Source: Enterococcus pallens ATCC BAA-351
GTDB taxonomy: Bacteria > Bacillota > Bacilli > Lactobacillales > Enterococcaceae
Direction: 5' to 3'
Assembly: GCF_000407485.1 (NCBI RefSeq)
Contig: NZ_ASWD01000002.1
Span: forward strand, 868,001 to 932,000
Length of the DNA: 64,000 bases
The position numbers and the translations under genes were made by a program. This document shows positions 16,317 to 24,842 of the stretch, in pieces (within the stretch, counting starts at the first letter, position 1; each line of letters begins with the position of its first letter). A model generated the notes under the pieces. That model made no database searches, was not told where the DNA came from, and saw nothing but the letters and a program-made list of their open reading frames with translations.

Positions 16317-17390
16317 TTAAACTTGCACTTTCTTATTTATCCCGAATAATTTTCCACCATGCGATTTGTAGGCATCTGTGGATTCTACACCCGGTGTGCA
16401 GTTGTTTTGAATCTCAGTACCATCTAGAAATTTCACTAGATTACTCAACCCGATTTCATATTGGTGATCGATTCTCTCTCTACTGAAACCAGCAGTGTGA
16501 TTAGTAAGTATCAGTTTTTCAGCAGGAATATCATAATAACTATCGGTCAATGGCAAACCTTCACCATCAAAAACATCCACTGCCGCCATGCGAATCTTAT
16601 TGTTCTTCAATGCATCTTTTAGAGCATCTGCATTAACTAATGCTGCACGACCAGTATTGACAAATGCTGCCGTTGGTTTCATCAAATCAAACTGTTCGAA
16701 ATCAATCAGATTATGGTTTTCTGGCGTAACACGAGCAAGTACGCTGATATAATCACTTCGAGACATCAATTCATTCAGTTCGACTAATTCAATGCCTTCT
16801 TTTGCCATCGCCTCTTCATTTTGGAATGGATCATATGCAATAACATCCATCTTAAACGCTTGAGCAAATTTTGCGACTTGCCGTCCGTTTCTGCCCAATC
16901 CAACAATCCCTAACGTTTTCCCGTAAAGCTCCGTTGATTTTTCAGTGACGATATTCCGCAGTGATTGCTGATTTGCCTTTGTCCAGCCATCACGTCGCAT
17001 AGTAGAAGTCAACTCGAATACAGGTCTAGCCATATTCATGATCAAGTTAAAGGTAAATTCGGCAACAGAAACAGTACATCTTCCGGCACTGTTTAAAACA
17101 GGAATACCCAGTTCTTTACACGCCTTTAAATCCGTCCCTTCTTCTGGACCATCACGTACAGAAAGAATAAGCTTCAAATCTGGACTATTTTCTAATACGC
17201 GCTTTGTGACTGTGTCGTAGGCATTAAAAAAGATGTCGCAGCCTTTTAACTGCTCAATCAATTCATCTTCGTCAAAATAATCATTCGCTCGATTATGCAC
17301 GTTGAATCCTGCCCTTTTTACTTCGACAACTTCTTGAAAACGTTTGTCCCATTCTGGACTATAATCCGCTGTCCATAACATCTTTGGCAT
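16317..17390 (-). CDS. D-isomer-specific 2-hydroxyacid dehydrogenase
   Basis: 357 residues from ATG 17390, which has GGGGG seven bases upstream; an upstream alternative at 17462 lacks a ribosome site. NAD-binding motif GLGRNGRQVAKFAQ (about 158) with an acidic residue two strands later (AYDP). Catalytic Arg is in LARVTPENH and catalytic His in TNHTAGFS (about 303). It reduces a 2-keto acid to a D-2-hydroxy acid or the reverse (lactate, phosphoglycerate or hydroxypyruvate type). It lies between the HAD phosphatase and the aldolase genes and is probably co-transcribed with both. Confidence 0.87.
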   Translation of the reverse strand: MPKMLWTADYSPEWDKRFQEVVEVKRAGFNVHNRANDYFDEDELIEQLKGCDIFFNAYDTVTKRVLENSPDLKLILSVRDGPEEGTDLKACKELGIPVLNSAGRCTVSVAEFTFNLIMNMARPVFELTSTMRRDGWTKANQQSLRNIVTEKSTELYGKTLGIVGLGRNGRQVAKFAQAFKMDVIAYDPFQNEEAMAKEGIELVELNELMSRSDYISVLARVTPENHNLIDFEQFDLMKPTAAFVNTGRAALVNADALKDALKNNKIRMAAVDVFDGEGLPLTDSYYDIPAEKLILTNHTAGFSRERIDHQYEIGLSNLVKFLDGTEIQNNCTPGVESTDAYKSHGGKLFGINKKVQV

Positions 17391-17501
17391 CTTGATTCCC
17401 CCTCTTCTTCTCCTAAAGCTTACAAAATAGTTCTTTCGTTCACAATGAGTTGAAAGGATCAAGCATGCTTGTCACCAAGTTAGCAATTTGTTGCCACATT
17501 T

Positions 17502-18329
17502 CTATAGAACAAACTGCTCAATAGCCCTTGCTACGCCCTCTTGATCATTGGTGTAGGTAATTGTATCTGCCACTTCTTTTACTTCTTTCATTGCATTATC
17601 CATCGCAACTCCTAGTCCCACTTCACGAAGCATTTCAAGATCATTAACTCCATCGCCAAAGGCCATAACTTCTTGACGTTCTATTCCTAGAAGTTTCGCT
17701 AATTCGATCAGTGATGACCCTTTATTGACCTGTTTCTGATTAATCTCCATGTTCCGTTCATTCCCATAAGTCAGAGCTAACCCGGTTCCACTCATTTTAT
17801 TGAATGCTTCTTTGCGCTCCCTACTATCAAGAAAAACACAGTTGATTTTGTCGAAACCATCCTTAGTTTCTCTTAGCATATCTTCTAGCCGATCAACGGT
17901 CTTCCTAGTTTCTCTAACATATTTTTCCATGTGGGGATTAGTCGTATATTTTTCTATCTTTTTCATCTGATCTGTTTGAATGTATCCCACACCATGAAAA
18001 ACAATTTCTCTTAACGCATCATAGGAATTCAAAATTGTCAGAGCCCTTTTCACATCCTCTGCCAATAGAAGTTTTTCCAACACCAATTGATCTTCCTTCA
18101 AGTCAAAAACCCGGGCACCATTTGAAACAAGTACATAACGGATTTCTGGAATCAAGCGAATTTCTTTTGGTATACCTGTCAAAGGTCTGCCAGTCGCAAC
18201 CACGACAGTTATACCTTTATCGATAGTCTGTTCCAGCACTTTACGGGTATAATCCGTTATTTTATTCTCTAGATTTAGCAATGTACCATCCAAATCTAAA
18301 CCGATCATTTTGATTTGTTGCTTTTCCAT
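17502..18329 (-). CDS. Cof-type HAD-family phosphatase
   Basis: 275 residues, HAD class IIB. Motif I is GLDLDGTLLN (nucleophile Asp about 11), motif II VVATGRPLTG (about 45), motif III Lys in NKGSSL (about 200) and motif IV FGDGVNDLEML (about 223), with the Cof cap domain between. These enzymes dephosphorylate sugar phosphates and other small phosphates. ATG 18329 follows GGAGGGATAGAA. It is the first gene of the minus-strand operon that continues with the 2-hydroxyacid dehydrogenase, and is divergent from the YajC-like/regulator pair. Confidence 0.87.
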   Translation of the reverse strand: MEKQQIKMIGLDLDGTLLNLENKITDYTRKVLEQTIDKGITVVVATGRPLTGIPKEIRLIPEIRYVLVSNGARVFDLKEDQLVLEKLLLAEDVKRALTILNSYDALREIVFHGVGYIQTDQMKKIEKYTTNPHMEKYVRETRKTVDRLEDMLRETKDGFDKINCVFLDSRERKEAFNKMSGTGLALTYGNERNMEINQKQVNKGSSLIELAKLLGIERQEVMAFGDGVNDLEMLREVGLGVAMDNAMKEVKEVADTITYTNDQEGVARAIEQFVL

Positions 18330-18499
18330 TTCTATCCCTCCTATTTCGATCTTCTTCTCTTATCTTAAATTAAAGGGCACGTATATATTGACAATTGTCT
18401 TGTTCATCATCACTGTCACCAACATATCATTTTGATGTCAAATATTATGTTGTCAACCTTTTCATAGGGTTCAGCTTATTGGTCAAATTGCTATGAAGC

Positions 18500-18527
18500 T
18501 TGGAATTTGATAGAATCAAAGTATAGA
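18500..18527 (+). promoter_or_regulatory. sigma-A-type promoter of the yajC-like/regulator operon
   Basis: TTGGAA, 16-base spacer, TATAGA, about 40 bases before the first start codon. The divergent region upstream (18360-18460) contains several TGTCA/TGACA half-sites, for example TTGACAATTGTC, which may be operator sequence. Confidence 0.55.
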
Positions 18528-18564
18528 AGGATTGAAGTTATTTATTCTTAAGCGAGGGGGAAAC

Positions 18565-18846
18565 ATGATGCTTTTAGATTTTATTCGAGAAAACTGGTGG
18601 CTTTTATTCCTGGGAATCCTTTTGGGTTCATTTAGTATTTTTTCGCGTCGAAATCGTAATACAAACAAAACGTATAATGGAAAACTAACCGATGTCAGTT
18701 CAGACATCGCTATTGGTTCAAATGTAACTCTAGACAGTGGTATACATGGTATAGTTCGTAAAATCCAGGAAAATACCTATATGGTTGAAATTGCAAATAA
18801 TGTTATTATTGAAGTTGAAAAATATGGAATTGTATTTGTCCGTTAG
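18565..18846 (+). CDS. small YajC-like membrane protein
   Basis: 93 residues from ATG 18565, preceded by GAGGGGGAAAC; an upstream start at 18532 has no ribosome site. One membrane segment (about 5-25, WWLLFLGILLGSF) is followed by a basic stretch (RRNRNTNK) and a small beta-rich domain with GSNVTLDSGIHGIVRKIQEN and IIEVEKYGI. This layout matches YajC, the SecDF accessory factor (membrane anchor, then a GDxVxTxxGxxGxV-type domain). A second YajC inside a sugar island is unexpected. Its stop overlaps the ribosome site of the regulator gene, so the two are co-translated. Confidence 0.65.
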   Translation: MMLLDFIRENWWLLFLGILLGSFSIFSRRNRNTNKTYNGKLTDVSSDIAIGSNVTLDSGIHGIVRKIQENTYMVEIANNVIIEVEKYGIVFVR

Positions 18847-18857
18847 GAGTGATGAAA

Positions 18858-20348
18858 ATGTTTCATTCTCGATTCAACTACTTGATGTCCACCATAGCCT
18901 TCAAAAATAAAGATCTTGCGGATGCCTTATACATCGACCGCTCTCTGGTCTCTCGTTGGCGGACTGGAAAAAGAGAACCGACTACAGATGTTGTAAAACA
19001 AATTTCTTCCGCGATCATCTCATTGTGTGAGGATACAAATACCAAGCTGCTTCTATGCCGAACTTTGGAGCTGCAGTATAGTGATCATCTATTCAATGAC
19101 ACTCGTATGCTTCAATTAACCCTATCGAAATGGTTATCAGACGATATCGAGAACGATTCATCTGTTCAATTTAATTGGGATACAGACGGCAGCGAGCGAT
19201 TATTGCAGCCAACTCAGGTCAGTTTATACTCTGGTGATGACGGCTATCGAAGTTGTGTAAAGTCTTTATTAGAAATGGCTTTAGCCACCGGAAAGCCCTT
19301 CACACTGTATTTCTTTGGCAATGACAGCCTTGAATGGTTGATAAGACAGAAGAAATTTTTTAATCTTTTTAGTCAAGTTATCAATCAGGCCAAGCAGATC
19401 GGAATGAGAGTCCGTTTAATATTTCACATCTCAAATGATTCAAAAAAGATGGGGAATTATATAAGCCTCTGGTCACTCGTCCAATCAATCCCCAATACTG
19501 AGCTTTATGGGCTTTATGGCTTAGCTAATCGCGAAACCAATCGGCGTTTATTCAGTCATGTATCCTTCGCTATCCCAGAAATAGGAGCGGTAACTGGCTG
19601 GTCAGTGATGAATTCTCCCCATCAGTACGTCACTTTAATTACCGATCAAAAAGAAACGCGTTATGTTATTGATGATTTTGAAATTCTTTTTTCTAGATGT
19701 ATCCAAATAACGAAAAATTGGGAGAACTACGACCATGAGCGGCTCTTCAATTTAATTGCCAACGATGACTATCTCGACAGTTCCAAAGAGTATATTTCCC
19801 ATAGCCATGCACTTCCTCTGGCGACTCTTCCGACAGAGATCCTGCAGGACATGCTGGAAAGGGCCGGTTTTAGTTCAGAAAATATTTCCCGCTATGTTGA
19901 ACTTCATCTTAAATACAAGCATTGGTTCGAAAAATATATTGATCAAGGTAGTATGGAGTATTTCTTTATAGAAGATGAAATGTCTGGGGAAGTTATCATG
20001 CCACATTCCGATAAATTTTTTGGGAAGACATTGACTTACAAGCAGAATCAATACTTTGAGCACATCATTTCTACGCTAGAATACTCACAAAAATTTGAGA
20101 ACTTCCATTTCTATCCAATCGATGAACCGCTCTACCCAGTCGATACTCACATTGCTTATGGTGCTTATCTTATTAGCTTTAGTGAATCAGAAGGCGATCA
20201 GATTACTATCTGTACACACCAGCACTTTGCTAATTGTGTCTTTATGTATATCAACGAAGCTGCTGCTCAGTTATCAGAAAAACTTTTCTTGCCTAGTTAT
20301 CCATTTCAGCATTATATGGAAAAATATCCACAGATTGAAAATCTATAG
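18858..20348 (+). CDS. uncharacterised HTH regulator with a large unknown domain
   Basis: 496 residues if started at ATG 18858, eight bases after GGAG; ATG 18852 and GTG 18849 are too close to it. An N-terminal XRE/Cro-type HTH is visible (KDLADALYIDRSLVSRWRTG, residues about 18-37). The remaining 430 residues match no family I recognise. They are soluble, have no membrane segments, and include an aromatic C-terminus (QHFANCVFMYINEAA, SYPFQHYMEKYP). Probably a one-component regulator whose long domain senses a ligand or partner, perhaps the YajC-like protein encoded with it. Candidates for control are the divergent HAD operon and the PTS units that carry TGACA-type motifs. Confidence 0.6.
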   Translation: MFHSRFNYLMSTIAFKNKDLADALYIDRSLVSRWRTGKREPTTDVVKQISSAIISLCEDTNTKLLLCRTLELQYSDHLFNDTRMLQLTLSKWLSDDIENDSSVQFNWDTDGSERLLQPTQVSLYSGDDGYRSCVKSLLEMALATGKPFTLYFFGNDSLEWLIRQKKFFNLFSQVINQAKQIGMRVRLIFHISNDSKKMGNYISLWSLVQSIPNTELYGLYGLANRETNRRLFSHVSFAIPEIGAVTGWSVMNSPHQYVTLITDQKETRYVIDDFEILFSRCIQITKNWENYDHERLFNLIANDDYLDSSKEYISHSHALPLATLPTEILQDMLERAGFSSENISRYVELHLKYKHWFEKYIDQGSMEYFFIEDEMSGEVIMPHSDKFFGKTLTYKQNQYFEHIISTLEYSQKFENFHFYPIDEPLYPVDTHIAYGAYLISFSESEGDQITICTHQHFANCVFMYINEAAAQLSEKLFLPSYPFQHYMEKYPQIENL

Positions 20349-20356
20349 ATAATAAA

Positions 20357-20400
20357 GGACGCTACAACAGTAAAATACTACTGCTGTAACGCCCTTTTTC
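20357..20400 (+). terminator. bidirectional terminator between the regulator and the oxidoreductase
   Basis: 16-bp imperfect stem GGACGCTACAACAGTA / TACTGCTGTAACGCCC followed by TTTTT. It separates convergent genes. Confidence 0.85.
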
Positions 20401-20401
20401 C

Positions 20402-21496
20402 TTATGGCTCCATCGCTTTTGGTCGCTCACAACGCGAGGTTATCGGAACAAAGGTTTGTTTATCTCTTCCTTGAATTAAGCTATCCAATACTTCCAATAC
20501 ATGATAGGCTAATTCTGCGGAAACTCTAGGTTTAGTATTCCTTCGAATCGCTTCTGCCATATCCGCCGGACCAATCCCACGACTATTATTTTCAAAAGGA
20601 AATTGAAAATTGATGATCTCTTTCTCTATTTCTCTGGTAGCTTGATTTTTTGTTTTTATTAGCGTAATCTCACTGCCAAATTTATCTGGATTCCCAAAGT
20701 GAAGAATGCCTTTGGTTCCATACACAATAAACTCCGCTTGGTCTTTGACAATGCTATTCGCATTCAAATGGAAGGTTCCCGTCAATCCGCTCTCAAATCG
20801 TAATATAGCTGAGACACGACTTTCATTGTCACAGATAAACTCTTGGCCATAGTCTGGACTTTTGACATTACTGTTGATATGTCTAGGAATCGGATTGTCC
20901 GTGAATGCTGCTGTAGTAGCAACTGACCCAAATAAACTAGCTAAGGCTGTCATATAATACACGCCATAGTCATAGCAGACCCCACAGCCAGGTGCACGCA
21001 GAAACGGATAATAGCTCAGCATATGGTCATTCTCCCGATTGGCAGAAACTACAAAAGACGTAACTTGCCCGATTTCTCCTTCATCTATTAGTTTCCGCGC
21101 TGTTTGTAAAGAAGCACCTAAAAACGTATCAGGTGCAGATCCCAAAAGCAAACCTTTTTGTTGAGCTAACAATAAAAGTTCTTGTGCAGTTCCAGGACTA
21201 TTCGTCAATGTTTTTTCAGTGTAAACGTGCTTTCCTGCTTCCAATGCCTGCTTAATAAGTTCATAGTGGAATTGCACTGGGGTTAAATTAACGATCAACT
21301 CGATTTCAGGATCAGCAAAAATGTCCTCAACTTCTTCAGCACGTATCCCATACTGCTTCGCTTTTTCCTGTGCACCAGAAGCAGCTCCAATCGCAACTAC
21401 TTCAATAGCAGGAAATTTTTGAATCATATTTGTTAAATAAATATCACTGATCATTCCCGCACCAATGACTGCTGTTTTTACAGGTTCGTTTTCCAT
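20402..21496 (-). CDS. Gfo/Idh/MocA-family oxidoreductase
   Basis: 364 residues. N-terminal Rossmann domain with GAGMISDIY (about 12) and the family's EKT(P)-type motif in YTEKTLTNS (about 92). The C-terminal alpha/beta domain carries DYGVYYM (about 175), in which the usual catalytic His of DxGxH is Tyr. Such enzymes oxidise or reduce a sugar, inositol or biliverdin-like ring with NAD(P). ATG 21496 follows GAGGAAATC. It is a single gene after the PTS operon, separated from it by a terminator and a long inverted repeat. Confidence 0.85.
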   Translation of the reverse strand: MENEPVKTAVIGAGMISDIYLTNMIQKFPAIEVVAIGAASGAQEKAKQYGIRAEEVEDIFADPEIELIVNLTPVQFHYELIKQALEAGKHVYTEKTLTNSPGTAQELLLLAQQKGLLLGSAPDTFLGASLQTARKLIDEGEIGQVTSFVVSANRENDHMLSYYPFLRAPGCGVCYDYGVYYMTALASLFGSVATTAAFTDNPIPRHINSNVKSPDYGQEFICDNESRVSAILRFESGLTGTFHLNANSIVKDQAEFIVYGTKGILHFGNPDKFGSEITLIKTKNQATREIEKEIINFQFPFENNSRGIGPADMAEAIRRNTKPRVSAELAYHVLEVLDSLIQGRDKQTFVPITSRCERPKAMEP

Positions 21497-21516
21497 GATT
21501 TCCTCCTTAAAAGTAG

Positions 21517-21617
21517 AACGAACTCGCTCACTTTTTGAGCAATAAGACTAAAATTTTGAGCTGCAGCTTCCCAGACTGATCAAAATTTTCGCTTATTATC
21601 GAGAAAGCTAGTTCGTG
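21517..21617. repeat. long imperfect inverted repeat
   Basis: Arms ACGAACTCGCT...GAGCAATAAG...TAAAATTTTGA and TCAAAATTTTCGCTTATTATC...AGCTAGTTCGT pair over about 40 positions with small bulges, around a loop of about 18 bases. It lies 20 bp upstream of the oxidoreductase start and after the EIID terminator. It may be a processed RNA structure, a mobile REP-like element or a leader. Confidence 0.65.
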
Positions 21618-21634
21618 CAGCCAGATAATAAAAG

Positions 21635-21665
21635 ACAAAAGAACATCCTGAAGATGTTCTTTTGT
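21635..21665 (-). terminator. rho-independent terminator of the mannose-class PTS operon
   Basis: Perfect 13-bp stem ACAAAAGAACATC / GATGTTCTTTTGT with a 5-base loop, directly after the EIID stop; TTTTATT follows on the minus strand. Confidence 0.88.
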
Positions 21666-21670
21666 GAGAA

Positions 21671-22537
21671 TTAATGCCCCATAATTTTGAATACCGATAG
21701 AATAATACCTAAGACCATTGTCCCAATCGTTAAATGACTGATCTTGACTTTTTTCTTCAATAACCAGTAATAGATAAAGACGGCACCGATGGTTAAAATA
21801 CCAGGAATCGCACTATCGATCATTTCTTGAATATTGATTTCCTTGTACTTGTTCTGGAAGACCAACGATGTAGTAATAGATACGAATTTAGAAGACATTC
21901 CACCCATGATAAACATAGCCATGATCCCGGCAGCGTCAGCAACCTTTTGCATAATACCGTTTTGTAAAAGCTTCAATACAAACTCGTTACCTAGTCTATA
22001 GCCTCTTGGATAACCAAGTAAAGCAATTAGACATGGTGCTAAGCTCATCCCAGCCATCATCATGAAAGCACCAAAGACGCTTCCTTCTAAACAATAGGGC
22101 AAGGTAATAGCGATCGCGATTTGTCGAAGCGTCGATCCATTGATCGCATCTCCCAACCCCGATAGTGGTCCCATCATACTGGCCCGTGTAGCAACGATCA
22201 AGTCCCCATCAATCTCAGCACCATTTGCTTTTTGTTCTTCCATACCAATGATAATAGCAAAAACGATTGTCGAAAAACTCTGTTCACATAAGTAATAGTT
22301 TCGTGTCCGCATCAACCCAGCACGAATTTGTTCATCTGCATCTGGACGTCCTTCATACAAATAACGGAAAATTGGTGCAATCGCGTTGGTAAATGAATTA
22401 ACATACCCGCGGTCAAAGGATTGACTACAATGATGGAAGAAAGCAAATTTGAAAAAACATTTCCATAGTAAAGATTTAGGTACTTTCCGTGGTTCTTGTG
22501 AACTCGTCATATTAGCTAAATTGTTTGCATTTTCCAT
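21671..22537 (-). CDS. PTS mannose-class EIID
   Basis: 288 residues. The N-terminal half holds the EIID signature (FHHCSQSFDRGYVNSF..., MMGPLSGLGDAINGSTLRQI), followed by hydrophobic segments in the second half and a final membrane anchor. EIID forms the membrane complex with EIIC. It is separated by 2 bp from the EIIC gene and is the last gene of the operon, followed by a strong terminator. Confidence 0.93.
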   Translation of the reverse strand: MENANNLANMTSSQEPRKVPKSLLWKCFFKFAFFHHCSQSFDRGYVNSFTNAIAPIFRYLYEGRPDADEQIRAGLMRTRNYYLCEQSFSTIVFAIIIGMEEQKANGAEIDGDLIVATRASMMGPLSGLGDAINGSTLRQIAIAITLPYCLEGSVFGAFMMMAGMSLAPCLIALLGYPRGYRLGNEFVLKLLQNGIMQKVADAAGIMAMFIMGGMSSKFVSITTSLVFQNKYKEINIQEMIDSAIPGILTIGAVFIYYWLLKKKVKISHLTIGTMVLGIILSVFKIMGH

Positions 22538-22539
22538 AA

Positions 22540-23301
22540 TTATGCCTGCCCCCTATTCTTAAAGAAATCCGGATCGCCCCATAATACAGATAGGAAGGCT
22601 AAGAATGCACCAAACACTGCCATCCCAATAATTGGTATGTCACCGAATCGCATGATGTAGAAACCAATAATGAAGAATGGAATCTGTAATGGTCGCCCTA
22701 AGATCGTAATAAACATCGCAAACCCCATCGCCGGAATAATCGCACCCATGTTAGAGAATCCGATTAACAGCCATTGCGGTAAATTATCCATCAGCCAGTT
22801 CACAGCATCGGTACCGACATAAAGAATTAAGAAAATAATCGGAGTCGATAATAGAATTCTAGTCAGGATGGGAAATAATGTACTCCCTCGACTGATCTTT
22901 CCATATTGTAGTTTTTCACAGGCTCGGTCAACATATGGTCCCCAAGCTGAGGTATTCAACGTTTTCCAGATGGTATCGATGGCAACTCCTAAAGCACCAA
23001 ATGCTGCTGCTAATGCCAAGGCTTGCTTGTCATCCATACCGGTTGAAATAGATATTGGAATCGCAATAATACTTGCAAAGAATTGGTCAACCGGCATTGT
23101 TCCCCCGTAGTGAACTACGCCTAAATACATGACTTGGATCATCGCTCCAATCATGACTGCCTTTGCAGGATCTCCCATGATGATACCGATGAAAAGTCCG
23201 ATAACTGCTGGCATTCCCGATGGTCCCATGATCAACATGATCGGGTGTGCGGAAAAGAATCCGTAGTAAAGTGCTAATAGAAATGCTGTAACTAACGCCA
23301 T
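22540..23301 (-). CDS. PTS mannose-class EIIC
   Basis: 253 residues, about seven or eight membrane segments. Family hallmarks are GPSGMPAVIGLFIGIIMGDP (residues about 26-45), MIGAMIQVMYLGV and the DQFFASIIAIPISI stretch. It provides the transport pore with EIID. ATG 23301 follows AAGGAGCGATTCACT. The sugar is unknown; the linked ribokinase and LacAB/RpiB-like proteins suggest a ketose or aldose rather than plain mannose. Confidence 0.93.
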   Translation of the reverse strand: MALVTAFLLALYYGFFSAHPIMLIMGPSGMPAVIGLFIGIIMGDPAKAVMIGAMIQVMYLGVVHYGGTMPVDQFFASIIAIPISISTGMDDKQALALAAAFGALGVAIDTIWKTLNTSAWGPYVDRACEKLQYGKISRGSTLFPILTRILLSTPIIFLILYVGTDAVNWLMDNLPQWLLIGFSNMGAIIPAMGFAMFITILGRPLQIPFFIIGFYIMRFGDIPIIGMAVFGAFLAFLSVLWGDPDFFKNRGQA

Positions 23302-23322
23302 AGTGAATCGCTCCTTAATATT

Positions 23323-23811
23323 CTATAATTTGGTAATCTGCAGGGCCTTTTCAAGTGTCGTCTTCGGTAAACTTGGCATCGCTTGGAAATAGATTTCAAC
23401 ACCTTCATCATTCATACTGCGTAAATAATCCGCTTCCTTCTCGCTGATATAACAAGACGCATTCACTTGGACCGCTCCTACTTCACCAGGTATATTAGCT
23501 AATGCAATAAAATCGAATTTTAACCCTGCTTGCAAAGTATCATAAGCATCCTTGATATTTCCCCACAGCAGCATCATATTTTCCGTCTGATAAACCCCAG
23601 AGTTCCAGGCCTCCACAGCATCTTCGATTCCTAGAATATCTACTGTATAACCAATTGCGACAGATTTATAAAGCGTTGACATAAATGGATCTTTTGCATT
23701 GATATCACTGATCATCAAGACTTTTGTGATATTGTATTCCTTAATCAAACGTGCATTTACCTGTCCGTGAATGTATCGATTATCGACACGAGATAATTTA
23801 ATGTTACTCAT
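23323..23811 (-). CDS. PTS mannose-class EIIB
   Basis: 162 residues from ATG 23811, which has AGGAGG six bases upstream; the longer frame to 23826 lacks one. The phosphohistidine lies in the family motif DNRYIHGQVNARL (His about residue 13). It takes phosphate from EIIA and passes it to sugar at EIIC/EIID. A 120-bp gap with an operator-like motif separates it from the EIIA gene, so a separate promoter is possible. Confidence 0.92.
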   Translation of the reverse strand: MSNIKLSRVDNRYIHGQVNARLIKEYNITKVLMISDINAKDPFMSTLYKSVAIGYTVDILGIEDAVEAWNSGVYQTENMMLLWGNIKDAYDTLQAGLKFDFIALANIPGEVGAVQVNASCYISEKEADYLRSMNDEGVEIYFQAMPSLPKTTLEKALQITKL

Positions 23812-23895
23812 AATAATCCTCCTCAACTTTTATTACGTTTCTTCTTTAGTCAAATTATATATCATAAAGCGGCTCTTTTATTAATTTGCGAAGCA

Positions 23896-23925
23896 ATGAC
23901 AACGCTGTCATTCATTTGTCATTTC
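23896..23925 (-). promoter_or_regulatory. operator or cre-like motif shared with 31139-31168
   Basis: ATGACAACGCTGTCAT, then TCATTTGTCATTTC: a TGACA/TGTCA dyad around ACGC plus a third TGTCA half-site. The core TGACAGCGTTGTCA on the minus strand fits a CcpA cre site with about one mismatch. The same block, with few changes, lies upstream of the dehydratase gene. Confidence 0.55.
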
Positions 23926-23946
23926 AATGATATCGTTCTAAATTTT

Positions 23947-24381
23947 CTACCCTTGCGACATGGTATGAAGCATTCGTAAATCAGCGTTCATATTTTTTAT
24001 GCCTTCTGCTGCTGCCTCTGCCATCTGGTCCGCATACACATCTGCATTACGTTCACCGCTCATACGTAGCTCCATTGCTCGGAACACCATTGGAAAGTTC
24101 ACTCCGGCGACGGCACATAGTTCCCAATCACGGCTGACTTTCATCACAGTGTTGTAGGGTGTTCCACCGATGATATCTAAGCAGATCACAATATCTCCTT
24201 CGTATTTTTTTACAATATCCGCCATTTCTTTTTCATATTTTTCAACATTCATTCCTTCAAGCAAGGGTAAAACCTCAATATCATTGATTTCCCCCATAAT
24301 CATTTTGGATGAGTCGATCAGTCCCTGACAAAGCGGTCCATGAGTCGCAATTAAAATCGCTGGTTCTTTTTTGAATTCCAT
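23947..24381 (-). CDS. PTS mannose-class EIIA
   Basis: 144 residues. The phosphohistidine is in ATHGPLCQG (His about residue 14), and the family's DIIGGTPYNTV stretch follows at about 75. It receives phosphate from HPr and donates it to the EIIB at 23323. It is encoded as a separate protein, 20 bp after the RbsD-like gene. Confidence 0.92.
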   Translation of the reverse strand: MEFKKEPAILIATHGPLCQGLIDSSKMIMGEINDIEVLPLLEGMNVEKYEKEMADIVKKYEGDIVICLDIIGGTPYNTVMKVSRDWELCAVAGVNFPMVFRAMELRMSGERNADVYADQMAEAAAEGIKNMNADLRMLHTMSQG

Positions 24382-24401
24382 TTCTATCTTCCCCTTACTG
24401 T

Positions 24402-24815
24402 TTAACGCACGCCGACAGTCAATAGTATGTTGCCAAATACTCTAGTTTCAGCACTTCCGATGACTAAGCGAACTTCTTTTTCAACCGCTTTTTGGTAAAA
24501 CTCAAATCGCCCAAGTTTTTCATTCTCGATATCAATCAAAATCTCCGAAAATTCAGTGAATAGGGCAGGTAGTTCTTCATGGTCACCTGGATCCATCAAT
24601 TCATATTTTTCAACATTCACAACACTCGTCAGTGCTTTTAGAACCTCAATGACACTAGGAATATTTTCGCTAAGCGCCAAATCAATCAGACGAGCTGCTT
24701 CATGTTTCTTTTCGTATTTTGGATAATTCCCGTCAGTAATCAAGATTTTATCTCCATGGCCGCATTTTGCGACCTCGAAGAGAATCTCTGGATGAATCAA
24801 ACTTCCCTTCAGCAT
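24402..24815 (-). CDS. RbsD/FucU-family sugar mutarotase
   Basis: 137 residues, a full-length RbsD/FucU fold. Conserved parts are LIHPEILFEVAKCGHGDKILITDGNYP with the catalytic His in GHGD (about residue 20), and LMDPGDHEE, with TRVFGNILLTVGV at the end. These proteins interconvert sugar anomers before phosphorylation or isomerisation. Its presence in the operon points to a cyclic pentose, deoxyhexose or similar sugar. AAGGGAAGGAGAATGAA supports ATG 24815. Confidence 0.87.
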   Translation of the reverse strand: MLKGSLIHPEILFEVAKCGHGDKILITDGNYPKYEKKHEAARLIDLALSENIPSVIEVLKALTSVVNVEKYELMDPGDHEELPALFTEFSEILIDIENEKLGRFEFYQKAVEKEVRLVIGSAETRVFGNILLTVGVR

Positions 24816-24842
24816 TTCATTCTCCTTCCCTTATGTGAAAAA

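Noticed and set aside
23812-24401. Sigma-54 promoter for the mannose-class PTS
   Set aside because: Such systems are often RpoN-dependent, but no TGGCAC-N5-TTGC element or LevR gene is found near it.
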